From a virus, in IMG/VR virus record IMGVR_UViG_3300035183_001469, positions 1 to 25,513 of that record: 25,513 bases of DNA; one strand, 5' to 3'. Numbering within the stretch: the first letter of the stretch is position 1; every line of letters starts with the position of its first letter. Made by a program: the position numbers and the translations under genes. Positions 15,144 to 22,352 of this stretch are shown in pieces. Below the pieces are notes generated by a model that was not told the DNA's origin, made no database searches, and worked only from the letters and a program-made list of their open reading frames with translations.

Positions 15144-15961
15144 TTGCCACCTCCGAAGAGGGATAGCTGGCCAGCCGACGGGCCCCGCGCGGTCCGGGTT
15201 TCCGAGCGCCTCACCGCGTCCCGCGCCGTCGCCGCGATCTCCGGATCGATCTCACACCCGATGAACCGCATCCCGAGCCGCCGGGCCGCGACGCCTGTCG
15301 AGCCCCCGCCGGTGAACAGGTCGACCACGACCCCGCCCGGGGGAGCGACCACCGAGAGAAAGCGCTCCAGGAGCTCGGGCGGTTTCGCCGTCTGATGATT
15401 GCGTTCCTCGTGGTGCATGCGGGCGCAGCGAACCACGTTGCCCGCCCCGACATCGTGGAAGACGCCGGTGCCTTTGACGAAGTGCAACACCAGCTCGTGC
15501 TGACTCCGGAACCCACGACCAAGCCCTGGCTGCTCCTTGTCCCAGACGATCATCGCCTGCCAGCGCAGCCCGCTCGACTCGAGCGCCGGAGCGAGATGCG
15601 GCACCATGCGCCAATCGCAGAAGACGCCGAAGCTCCCGCCGTCGAGGAGGAGCCGGTACGCCTGAACCGCGACGCAGCGGAGGAGCCACACGAGGCCCGC
15701 CGTGCCCATGTTGTCGTTGATGAACCACCCAAGCCGCTTGATGCTTTCGTGCTTCAGCATCCCGCGCGACTGGCGCTTCGCGCTCTCCGTGTAGCCGCCC
15801 GAGCAATAGGGCGGATCGATCCACACGGCATGCGCGCAGCTCGCCGGCAGGCAATCAGCGAAATCCAGCGCGTCCGCGTTCGCGAGATGCCACCCGGCAA
15901 GGCCCGCAAGCACATCCTCGATCGAGCCCTCGCAATCCATGGCCCGCTCCTCGTTCGTCAT
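15140..15961 (-). CDS. DNA (adenine-N6 or cytosine-N4) methyltransferase, beta-class order
   Basis: A 273-residue enzyme. The catalytic DPPY motif (49-52) precedes the AdoMet-binding motif DLFTGGGSTG (214-223), which is the beta-class order. It is followed by GMRFIGCEIDPE. There is a TAKPPELLERFL helix at 191-202, as in orphan phage methylases. The protein ends in QLSLFGGGK; QLSLF fits the bacterial sliding-clamp binding consensus. The ATG at 15961 overlaps the HNH stop (ATGA). An ATG at 15940 has a better GAGGAG site and may be the true start. It starts the replication gene by overlap at 15140-15143. Likely role: protection of phage DNA from host restriction, or regulation. Confidence 0.9.
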   Translation of the reverse strand: MTNEERAMDCEGSIEDVLAGLAGWHLANADALDFADCLPASCAHAVWIDPPYCSGGYTESAKRQSRGMLKHESIKRLGWFINDNMGTAGLVWLLRCVAVQAYRLLLDGGSFGVFCDWRMVPHLAPALESSGLRWQAMIVWDKEQPGLGRGFRSQHELVLHFVKGTGVFHDVGAGNVVRCARMHHEERNHQTAKPPELLERFLSVVAPPGGVVVDLFTGGGSTGVAARRLGMRFIGCEIDPEIAATARDAVRRSETRTARGPSAGQLSLFGGGK

Positions 15962-16509
15962 GGTTGCACCGCCAGAAACCCGAAGGGGAAGTCGAAGGGG
16001 TCCGCGCCGCCGCGCGTGCGTCGCCGAGTCCTGGCCTTTTCGCGCTCGCGTGCGAGCCATCCGGGCCGGAGTTCTTCCACGAGACCTCGGCCAAGTGCCC
16101 GATCGAGCGGCAGCGCCACGTCGAGGCGCACGCGGGTCAGGGCTGGAAGCTGGCCATCGCCCGAGAGCGCCCAGCCGTTGCCCACGCGCCCCGTATTGCA
16201 CCGCCAGCACGCCGCGATCAGGTTAGAGGGTTCGTTTGTCCCGCCCTCCTCCGAAGGGATCCAATGGTCGAGAGTGAGGCGGCGCCGCAGAGGTCCCGTC
16301 CGCCATGGTGCACGACGGCGGCAGAGGAGGCAGCGGAACGGAGCAGCATCGAGAAAACCCCGCGCCCCGAGCGCGTAGAGCTGGAGAACGCGCGCCGGAA
16401 TCGCCGTTGCGGGTCCCCCATCTTCCAGCGCGCGCAGCAGGGCGGCCGAGCGCGCGTAGATGGCGAGCCGCGTCGACGGACGGATCCATTTGGAGCCGCA
16501 ACCCCTCAT
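15958..16509 (-). CDS. HNH endonuclease-like protein (early operon)
   Basis: A 183-residue protein. CLLC (60-63) and CWRC (101-104) form a zinc site around LTLDHWIPSEEGGTNEPSNLIAAC, the HNH core with DH (81-82) and N96. It is a second, different HNH protein from the one at the terminase. Residues 1-55 are an N-terminal helical extension, and the C-terminal part is Arg-rich. It overlaps genes on both sides by four bases (ATGA). Its place just before the methyltransferase could mean a nuclease/methylase pair, or a recombination or homing function. Confidence 0.78.
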   Translation of the reverse strand: MRGCGSKWIRPSTRLAIYARSAALLRALEDGGPATAIPARVLQLYALGARGFLDAAPFRCLLCRRRAPWRTGPLRRRLTLDHWIPSEEGGTNEPSNLIAACWRCNTGRVGNGWALSGDGQLPALTRVRLDVALPLDRALGRGLVEELRPGWLAREREKARTRRRTRGGADPFDFPFGFLAVQP

Positions 16510-16733
16510 GGCCGTCCGCCATCGCGCACGCGCGCAACGAGGAGGGGCACGCCCTCCGCCAGTTCGGCGAGCTCTGCCGGCCGCGCGGCGCCCTCACGCA
16601 AGGCCTGCGCAAGGACCAGGAGGCGCTCAGCAAGCCCGCCCAGCTCGAAAACGCCACCCGGACGCGATGCGCCCGCCGAGCCCGACGTCGGCGCGCGCTG
16701 GAGGCCTTCCCGTCCCGACATGCCCCCAACCAT
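16506..16733 (-). CDS. Small unknown early protein (75 aa)
   Basis: The first minus-strand gene after the divergent regulatory region. It starts MVGGMSGREGLQ; an internal ATG at about 16721 or a GTG at 16736 is possible. The central half is helical and Leu/Ala-rich (ELGGLAERLLVLAQALREG). Its stop overlaps the HNH start. There is no known family. As the first gene facing the repressor it might be a Cro- or anti-repressor-type protein, but no helix-turn-helix is visible. Confidence 0.5.
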   Translation of the reverse strand: MVGGMSGREGLQRAPTSGSAGASRPGGVFELGGLAERLLVLAQALREGAARPAELAELAEGVPLLVARVRDGGRP

Positions 16734-16824
16734 CACCGCCCACCCCCATCAATGTCAAGTGTCATCGACGGAAGGTGGCAGAAGGTGCTTGCAACGCCGG
16801 CCTCGACGTGCACAGCATCCAGCC
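16734..16824. promoter_or_regulatory. Divergent control region between repressor and early operon
   Basis: A gap of about 90 bases between the repressor gene and the leftward early genes. It carries a direct repeat TGTCA-AG-TGTCA (about 16753-16764), whose minus strand includes TTGACA. This is a plausible -35 or operator for the leftward promoter, but no matching -10 is clear. The role as the immunity switch is inferred from gene order. Confidence 0.5.
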
Positions 16825-17310
16825 GTGGATCTAGGAGATCGTGTCAAGCACGTCCGGCAACTCCGCGGCCTTGGAAGCGCTGAGCTCGATCGCCTCGCCG
16901 GTGCAGCGATCGGCACGACCAGCCGCCTGGAGAGCAAGCAGCGCGGCAAGTTCGGGGGCACCGCGACCACGGTTGCGCGCGTGGCCAAGGCCCTCGGCGT
17001 CAGCATGCAGTGGCTCATGACCGGCCAGGGCCCGATGGAGGAGACGGAGCAGGACCCGATCCCGAACCGGGCGCTCGCGGCCTCCATCGCGCGGGAAGGC
17101 GGCATCGAGGAGGCTGCCATCCAGGCCGTGCTCGCCCTGCCCGTGAAGGACCCCGAGTCACGCACGGTCCTTTGGTGGATCAACGCCTTCCAGACCCGGG
17201 AGGCGTTCCACCGACAGGAGCGCGAGTTGATGCCCAACGACACGACATCGCCGCGTCGAGCCCAGAAGGAAGCGGGCGCGAAGCCCCGCCGGCCGAAGAC
17301 GAACCCCTAG
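16825..17310 (+). CDS. XRE-family phage repressor-like protein
   Basis: A 161-residue protein from a GTG at 16825. Residues 4-67 form an XRE/Cro-type helix-turn-helix: DRVKHVRQLRGLGSAELDRLAGAAIGTTSRLE ... VARVAKALGVSMQWLMTGQGP. The ending 'LGVs..WL..G.gp' is common among phage repressors. The C-terminal part is acidic, then helical (ALAASIAREGGIEEAAIQAVL), and ends basic. There is no Ser/Lys LexA-type peptidase domain, so induction would not be by self-cleavage. The start is chosen to give a normal family N-terminus; the frame is open much further upstream. It reads divergent from the early operon. Confidence 0.78.
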   Translation: MDLGDRVKHVRQLRGLGSAELDRLAGAAIGTTSRLESKQRGKFGGTATTVARVAKALGVSMQWLMTGQGPMEETEQDPIPNRALAASIAREGGIEEAAIQAVLALPVKDPESRTVLWWINAFQTREAFHRQERELMPNDTTSPRRAQKEAGAKPRRPKTNP

Positions 17311-17540
17311 TCGATGCCAGTTGCCACCTATGACGGGTGACATCGGCATGACGAACCGACGCCTTCGAGCCCCTTGACTGCTACCGGGACGCGCCCGGTC
17401 GATCACGGGTCTGTCCCGACCATCTCTTCGCGCGGGGTGACCGGGCGCTTATCCCAAGCCTTGCAGCGTCCCCCGCTCCGCGGGCAAACCTCCCTTGCCA
17501 ACGTCCGGGAGTCGAGCCTATCCTGCCCGACGGCTCCCGC
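17311..17540. other. Non-coding gap after the repressor
   Basis: A weak hairpin ACCGGG-ACGCG-CCCGGT (17383-17399) may end the repressor transcript. A promoter for the outer-membrane protein operon is expected here, but none is clear. Confidence 0.35.
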
Positions 17541-18659
17541 ATGTTCGCTCGCCTCCTTATCTCCCACGTCGCCGCGCTGGCCGTGCTCTCTGGGGCTGGC
17601 CGTGCGACCGCGCAGGAACGCCTGGATCCTCAGATCGCCATCCGCCTAGAGTACGACCCCGGCCCCCCGCAGCTCGCGTGTCCCTCGAGGCGCGAGTTCG
17701 CGGCGCACATCAACTCGCTCTTCGAGTACGTGGTCGTCCGTGACGACGCCCAGGCGCGTCTCGTCGTGACCGTGGGCAAGAAGGCCGGCGCGTTCGATGC
17801 GGAGATGAAACTCTTTGCCGCAGACGACGAGAAGGATCCGCGCTGGAATCCTCGGAAGCGGAACACCTACCACTGCCAGGAGCTGATCTATGATCTGGCG
17901 GTCGACATCAGGGAACACCTGGGCCCGCTGGGGTGGGGAGAGGACGCTACAGAGCCGCCGCCGTGGCTCCGCGCGCCTGCGCAGCCTGGGAGGCCCGACA
18001 GCGAACCTGAGAAACCACAGATAGGGAAAGACGAGGTCAGCACGCCGCCGGAGCCGGCCGTGGCAGCCCTACCGCCATCCGTGCTCGCGGTGGTGGACCC
18101 CGGCGCCTTCCCGCCACCGAATGCCCAGCCGCAGGCTTCAGGCCCGAAGGCGGAGGTTGGTCTCGGCGCGGTGATGTCACCATACGGTTTACCGAGCGTT
18201 GGTGTGGGAGGAAGCGGTCTCATCGGCCTCAGGTGGCCGAACTTCTTTCTAGCTGCAGATTTTCGAGGCGTGGTTACCCCATCTGCAACGATCGGCGCCC
18301 AATCGATTCCGGGACGAACATCGCTCTGGACGGGCGCGTTGCTGCCATGCGTCGCGACGAAGCATGTCGACATCTGCGGTATCATCGCGGCTAGCCAGCT
18401 AAACTTCAATATTCCCTCCAACATCACGGTTGGCTCTACCGACGGCTTTTCGTTGGGCTTCGGAACGCGGGTCGCGGCGCGATGGACGTTCGGATCAATC
18501 TTCGCGTTAACCGGATACGGGGAACTCACGGCGCAGCTCCGGACGCTCTCGCTCGCTGGCGAGTCCAGCGACGGCAAGGGTGGGGCCGCGATCTACTGGC
18601 GAACCCCAACCGCACGCATAACTTTGGGCCTGGCCATCCACGCTACCATTCCGCAATGA
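17541..18659 (+). CDS. Outer-membrane beta-barrel protein with periplasmic domain
   Basis: A 372-residue protein. Residues 1-25 are a signal peptide ending in ATAQ. Residues 28-138 match a periplasmic domain frequent in Polyangiales: IAIRLEY, a CPSRREFAAHI segment, alternating strands (ARLVVTVGKK, DAEMKLFA), then CQELIYDLAVDIREHLG. A Pro-rich linker (145-205) leads to a region of alternating strands (205-372: AEVGLGAVMSPYG ... LGFGTRVAARWTFG ... ARITLGLAI) that looks like a beta barrel. The barrel-coding DNA uses more A/T at third positions than the phage genes, suggesting separate origin. Its stop overlaps the lipoprotein start (ATGA). Function unknown. Confidence 0.75.
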   Translation: MFARLLISHVAALAVLSGAGRATAQERLDPQIAIRLEYDPGPPQLACPSRREFAAHINSLFEYVVVRDDAQARLVVTVGKKAGAFDAEMKLFAADDEKDPRWNPRKRNTYHCQELIYDLAVDIREHLGPLGWGEDATEPPPWLRAPAQPGRPDSEPEKPQIGKDEVSTPPEPAVAALPPSVLAVVDPGAFPPPNAQPQASGPKAEVGLGAVMSPYGLPSVGVGGSGLIGLRWPNFFLAADFRGVVTPSATIGAQSIPGRTSLWTGALLPCVATKHVDICGIIAASQLNFNIPSNITVGSTDGFSLGFGTRVAARWTFGSIFALTGYGELTAQLRTLSLAGESSDGKGGAAIYWRTPTARITLGLAIHATIPQ

Positions 18660-19786
18660 AAGGCAGATGCAACGTGAAGCAGAAAGCGCGCATTGGCTGG
18701 CTGTTCGGTCCCTTCGTGGGGGCGGCGCTGGGCGTCCTCGCAGCCGGGTGCAGCGAGGGGGTCACGACCATCATTTGGCCAGCGGACGCGGGACCGGATG
18801 CCTCGGCCGACGACGGCGGCACCGGGGAACAGAGCGATGCCGGCGCCGACAGCGGTGAGGAGGATGCCGGCCCAAGTTGTGGGACGACGTGCGCCGGTGA
18901 ATGCGTGGCATGGAAACCCTTGGAGGGGGACGGCCTCCCCGTGCTCTTGTATCTCGGGCCCGACGAGGAGAGCGCGCCTCCCTGCCCCGAAGCCGCGCCG
19001 GCCGAGCAGCTCACCGGACACGCCGACCTCGTCGTCCCCGAGGGCAAGTGTCCGTCGTGCACCTGCGGCCCCTCGACCGGCGCATGCGGGTTGCCGGCGT
19101 CGATTACAGCGCACTCGGCGCCATGCAATCAGGGAGGCATCGCCACGCTCACCGATCCGCCAGCAGCATGGGACGGCGCATGCACGGCGGACAACGCCAT
19201 TCCGGCAGGTCTCTCGTGCGGCCCTAAAGGGGTGCCGTGCGTGCAATCCGTGACGGTCGGCGCGTTGTCCGTGATCGACGAGTCCTGCGCGCCGCAGGCG
19301 CCTACGACGGGACCGGAGATCCCCGCGCCCTCATGGGCAAGCTTTGGGCGCGCGTGCGGCTTTGAGTCATGCGATGCCGGCCACCTGTGCGTACGGTCGG
19401 CACCCGAGGGTTACCGCGAGTGCGTCGCCTGGCCAGGAGATCACGCATGCCCCGAGCAAGCCTATCCCGACCGCGTGGTCCTCTACGAGACCTTCACCGG
19501 GGAGAGGGCATGCACAGAATGCCAGTGTGGCTCCCCCGAGGGAGGGTATTGCACGTCGATGATTTCTCTTTTCGCGGACGGAGCGTGCGGCGTGCCACTG
19601 CCAACCGTAGGGGCCTGGTCCGTCGATCCAAAGTGCGTCGAGATAGCGCCGTACGGCCAGGCCCTTGGCGCCAAGAGCGCATCGCCTCCTGTGTACCATG
19701 CCGGAGCGTGCCAAGCCACGGGGGGCGAGCTCGCCGGAAGTATCGAGCCGATCGGACCGACGACCTTCTGCTGCCAGACGCAATGA
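18656..19786 (+). CDS. Cys-rich lipoprotein
   Basis: A 376-residue protein. A basic N-terminus and hydrophobic stretch end in the lipobox LAAGC (28-32), so Cys32 should be lipidated. A flexible Asp/Ala/Gly-rich linker (about 42-72) is typical of myxobacterial surface lipoproteins. The mature part has about two dozen cysteines in pairs (CGTTCAGEC, CPSCTCG, CTECQCG, final FCCQ), implying disulfide-stabilised repeats. It overlaps the stop of the barrel gene by four bases and is followed 33 bases later by the sigma-like gene, so the three are probably one operon. The ligand is unknown. Confidence 0.78.
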   Translation: MKGRCNVKQKARIGWLFGPFVGAALGVLAAGCSEGVTTIIWPADAGPDASADDGGTGEQSDAGADSGEEDAGPSCGTTCAGECVAWKPLEGDGLPVLLYLGPDEESAPPCPEAAPAEQLTGHADLVVPEGKCPSCTCGPSTGACGLPASITAHSAPCNQGGIATLTDPPAAWDGACTADNAIPAGLSCGPKGVPCVQSVTVGALSVIDESCAPQAPTTGPEIPAPSWASFGRACGFESCDAGHLCVRSAPEGYRECVAWPGDHACPEQAYPDRVVLYETFTGERACTECQCGSPEGGYCTSMISLFADGACGVPLPTVGAWSVDPKCVEIAPYGQALGAKSASPPVYHAGACQATGGELAGSIEPIGPTTFCCQTQ

Positions 19787-19819
19787 TGGACCATTCCAAG
19801 AGCTGGAGGGAATCGCCCT

Positions 19820-20884
19820 GTGAGCGTCCAACCTGACGAAGTAATCCAATATCTGGCCGACGCGAAGCACCTCGAGCGCATCGGGGGATGGTTACGAACC
19901 GCGGGGATCCCCCACCAGGACGTGGCAGACCTCCAGCAGGATGTCGTGAGGGAGACGCTAGAATCGCGCGAGTCGTTCACGGGAGGAGCCGTCGGAGGCT
20001 TCGTCCACAAGATCGCGCGACGGCTGGCCGCCGATTATCACGAGAAGAAGGCAACCCGCACGAGGTTGTCCCATCTTGTGCAGGAGGAGGACGTCGCGCC
20101 GACGACGCCGTACGATCAGTACAGCGAAGCACAGATCGATCGGCTCACCCTTTCCCTGCTGGAGGAGGTTCCCGACAAGTACCGGCCGCTTCTCCGCGCA
20201 AGGTTCGTCGATGGCCTGGACGTCAAGGAATGCGCGACGTCGTTCGATATGCCGGTCCGCACGGTCCAGCACCACATCGAGACCGGGCTCAAACTGTGTC
20301 TCCGTCTGGCCAAGAGCAGGGGGGTGGAGGACGCCCAGCGCCACATGCTGCTTCCCTTGCTCGCCGAGGAGGTCCTCACCGGCCCAGGCGCCGACAACGA
20401 CGACGGCCCCGCCACGACCGATCAGCGCAAGGCGGGGAGTGATCGCCGGCTTGCGGTATCCGTCGCAGCCAACGTCGCGGCCGTCGCCGTAATCCTCTGC
20501 CTCCTCTTGATGCGAACCGCGGCGCCTTCCTCCTTCCGTCCCAGCGTCCTTGTCCGCCTTGGAGGGCAAGTCGAGCTTGCTGGGCTTGCCGCCGTGGCCC
20601 TTGCGAGGCCGAGGCCGGAGAGCGCCCCCATGCCGGCCGTCACAGCCTCGCCGGCCCCGGCCCCACCTCCGCCCGTCCGGTGCCCCCCGTCCAACGTGCC
20701 GTACAACGCGGAGGCGCGGGCGTTGAAACTCGCCCAGATCCTGGCGATGGAGGCCGCCCTCAGGGAGCAACGGAAGCACAAGGCCGAAGAGCAGCGCCCC
20801 GAAGCGCCCTCGCCTCGCCCAGCGCCCACGTCGCCCGCCCGCAGCCCCTTCCAGCTCGTGAACGGCAGCCTAGACGAGCCGTAA
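19820..20884 (+). CDS. ECF-type sigma factor fused to a transmembrane segment
   Basis: A 354-residue protein from a GTG at 19820 with GGAGGG upstream. Region 2 covers about 20-80 (DVADLQQDVVRETLES ... GFVHKIARRLAADYHEKK). Region 4 covers about 107-165 (LTLSLLEEVPDKYRPLLRARFVDGLDVKECATSFDMPVRTVQHHIETG). Then comes an acidic linker, a single transmembrane helix (about 211-232, LAVSVAANVAAVAVILCLLL), and a Pro/Ala-rich tail to 354. The order suggests a membrane-tethered sigma factor whose tail lies outside the cytoplasm. No separate anti-sigma gene is nearby, so the tail or the lipoprotein may be the sensor. It likely controls its own operon. Confidence 0.82.
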   Translation: MSVQPDEVIQYLADAKHLERIGGWLRTAGIPHQDVADLQQDVVRETLESRESFTGGAVGGFVHKIARRLAADYHEKKATRTRLSHLVQEEDVAPTTPYDQYSEAQIDRLTLSLLEEVPDKYRPLLRARFVDGLDVKECATSFDMPVRTVQHHIETGLKLCLRLAKSRGVEDAQRHMLLPLLAEEVLTGPGADNDDGPATTDQRKAGSDRRLAVSVAANVAAVAVILCLLLMRTAAPSSFRPSVLVRLGGQVELAGLAAVALARPRPESAPMPAVTASPAPAPPPPVRCPPSNVPYNAEARALKLAQILAMEAALREQRKHKAEEQRPEAPSPRPAPTSPARSPFQLVNGSLDEP

Positions 20885-21068
20885 GGCTCACGATCTGATC
20901 CGAAACCACGCGGACGGGCTCCCCTGCCAGCCCGCCGACCCACCGAACCTACATCAACGCACGTCGTACCACCGATCTTGGTGGACCCCGTCGATTTCTT
21001 TGCGCCGTTTCGGACTCGCCCGGATGAGCACAGTTGAGGGCGGCACGATTCGCCGCTCCCGACGGGTC

Positions 21069-21137
21069 TGCCATCTCCCTCCGGGGTCCTGAGCGAGGCG
21101 GGAGCCATCAGGCTTCCGGGATGGCAGCCCCGGAGGG
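21069..21137. repeat. Interleaved inverted repeats (pseudoknot-like order)
   Basis: TGCCATC (21069-21075) is complementary to GATGGCA (21120-21126). CCCTCCGGGG (21077-21086) is complementary to CCCCGGAGGG (21128-21137). The order 1-2-1'-2' means the two helices either exclude each other or form a pseudoknot. Confidence 0.65.
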
Positions 21138-21252
21138 GCACGAGTCGAGGCCATTCTCGCCCGTCCCCGCCGACCGCGAAGGAGAAGACGGGGCCAGGTT
21201 AGGCGTCGCGCTCGGCGGGACGGGCACCTTTCAGCATTCGTAGCGTCCGCTG

Positions 21253-21335
21253 CGCGGCCCGCAGTGGGCCGCGATGCAGGCCATCAAGAGGGGCGACCAA
21301 CCCTCCGTCCTACATCGCGGCCCAGTGGGGGCCGC
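21253..21335. repeat. Inverted repeat with self-palindromic arms
   Basis: Arms 21254-21280 and 21309-21335 match inverted at 24 of 27 positions. The left arm region also folds alone: CGCGGCCC-GCAGT-GGGCCGCG (21253-21273), a perfect eight-pair hairpin. Confidence 0.7.
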
Positions 21336-21436
21336 TCGTCGGCCGTAGCCGCCGGTATTGGACGCCGCGCGTCTGGCGTCGCGGCATGGGCGTGCGCAAG
21401 TCCAATACTGGCGCCTACGGCCGGCGAGCGGCCTCC
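21327..21436. repeat. 37-bp imperfect inverted repeat
   Basis: Arms 21327-21363 and 21400-21436 match inverted except at about four positions, including the 23-base core GGCCGTAG...TATTGGAC (21341-21363). The 36-base spacer has its own GCCGCG/CGCGGC hairpin (21364-21385). It ends 31 bases before the next start codon. Confidence 0.75.
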
Positions 21437-21467
21437 TCAACCATCAACGTACCGGAGGGCCGCCCCA

Positions 21468-22307
21468 ATGATTTCTCAGGGGAATGCCGCTGTCTTGCCA
21501 GCGGTTGAGGACGACGACCGCACCCAGGTTTACCAGCGCCCCGAGGCGTCGCGCTGCGCAGACTCGACCGTTCTGCCACCGCCCCTCGAGCGACACGAGG
21601 CGGGCGTAGAGGACGTGGACAACCGCCCCACCACGCCCGACCCCGAATGTGTGCCGACCGAAAACTCGCCAACTACGGAAGGGCCGGTCCAACACGCAGT
21701 TAAGGGCAACAACCACGAGGCCTCACCACAAGAGCCGCTCGGCAAACGAGCGGGCCCCCGGCTATGGTGGGGGGTGCTCGCTTGGCTCCTCATTGCACCG
21801 CTGGTGCGTGCGGCCCGCGCGGTGGAGAACTTCGCGGACGCGGTCCTCGGGCACACGACCATCGTCGAGCAGCTCCCCCCGCGCCTTCGCGTGGTGACGC
21901 TCAGCTCCTCCCCGTCCGTGCCCATTACTGATGGCGTGGGCGAGGCCATTCTCCACGACTGGCTCTTCAGGCTCCCGCCGGACTGGCTTCGCGCCATCGC
22001 CCTCGTTGCGCGCTACGTGGAGGCCCTACACCTTCACGAAGCATCGGTCCGCTTGGTAGCGCGGGTGCACCTCGCACTATCTCGGCTGCCGGCCGACGCG
22101 GACGGGACGGTCCCGCTCTCCCGTCTCAGGCTCTTCCTCCCGGGCATCGAGCGCCGCGAACTGGACCGCGCGCTACGCTGCCTGGAGGACGAGGGGGTCC
22201 TCGTTCTTCTTCCGCCGCGCGCAGGCGAGGACGCGACCACCGCACCAGCCATCGCCGATGAACTACGAGGGGCCCTTACGCGGGTGGAGCTCCGCTCTCC
22301 CGCGTAG
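21468..22307 (+). CDS. Membrane protein with possible C-terminal winged-helix domain, unknown
   Basis: A 279-residue protein; the ATG at 21468 has GGAGGG upstream. Residues 1-95 are polar and probably disordered. One transmembrane helix lies at 98-117 (RLWWGVLAWLLIAPLVRAAR). Residues 150-279 are globular: DGVGEAILHDWLFRLPPDWLRAIALVARYVEALHLH, then a helix-turn-helix-like stretch TVPLSRLRLFLPGIERRELDRALRCLEDEGVLVLLPP resembling the 'replace/read-out' end of winged-helix proteins. This layout could be a membrane-tethered regulator, but no family is recognised. It follows the large structured region and precedes the XRE gene. Confidence 0.65.
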   Translation: MISQGNAAVLPAVEDDDRTQVYQRPEASRCADSTVLPPPLERHEAGVEDVDNRPTTPDPECVPTENSPTTEGPVQHAVKGNNHEASPQEPLGKRAGPRLWWGVLAWLLIAPLVRAARAVENFADAVLGHTTIVEQLPPRLRVVTLSSSPSVPITDGVGEAILHDWLFRLPPDWLRAIALVARYVEALHLHEASVRLVARVHLALSRLPADADGTVPLSRLRLFLPGIERRELDRALRCLEDEGVLVLLPPRAGEDATTAPAIADELRGALTRVELRSPA

Positions 22308-22352
22308 ACGCCGTGTGTCCCGCAAGCGGTTAACACACGCTGGGAGGAGCAG

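Larger units (their letters stand above)
20885..21467. other. Non-coding region rich in inverted repeats
   Basis: 583 bases without a convincing gene on either strand. The frames covering it have no ribosome site or family look. It holds the structured elements listed separately (21069-21137, 21253-21335, 21327-21436) and, at the end, the ribosome-binding site GGAGGG (21454-21459) of the next gene. It could be a long structured leader, an ncRNA gene or a DNA recombination/replication site. Confidence 0.6.

Noticed and set aside
20885-21467. Small protein genes in the structured region
   Set aside because: The frames are short, lack ribosome sites and cross the inverted repeats in several phases, so nothing supports translation.
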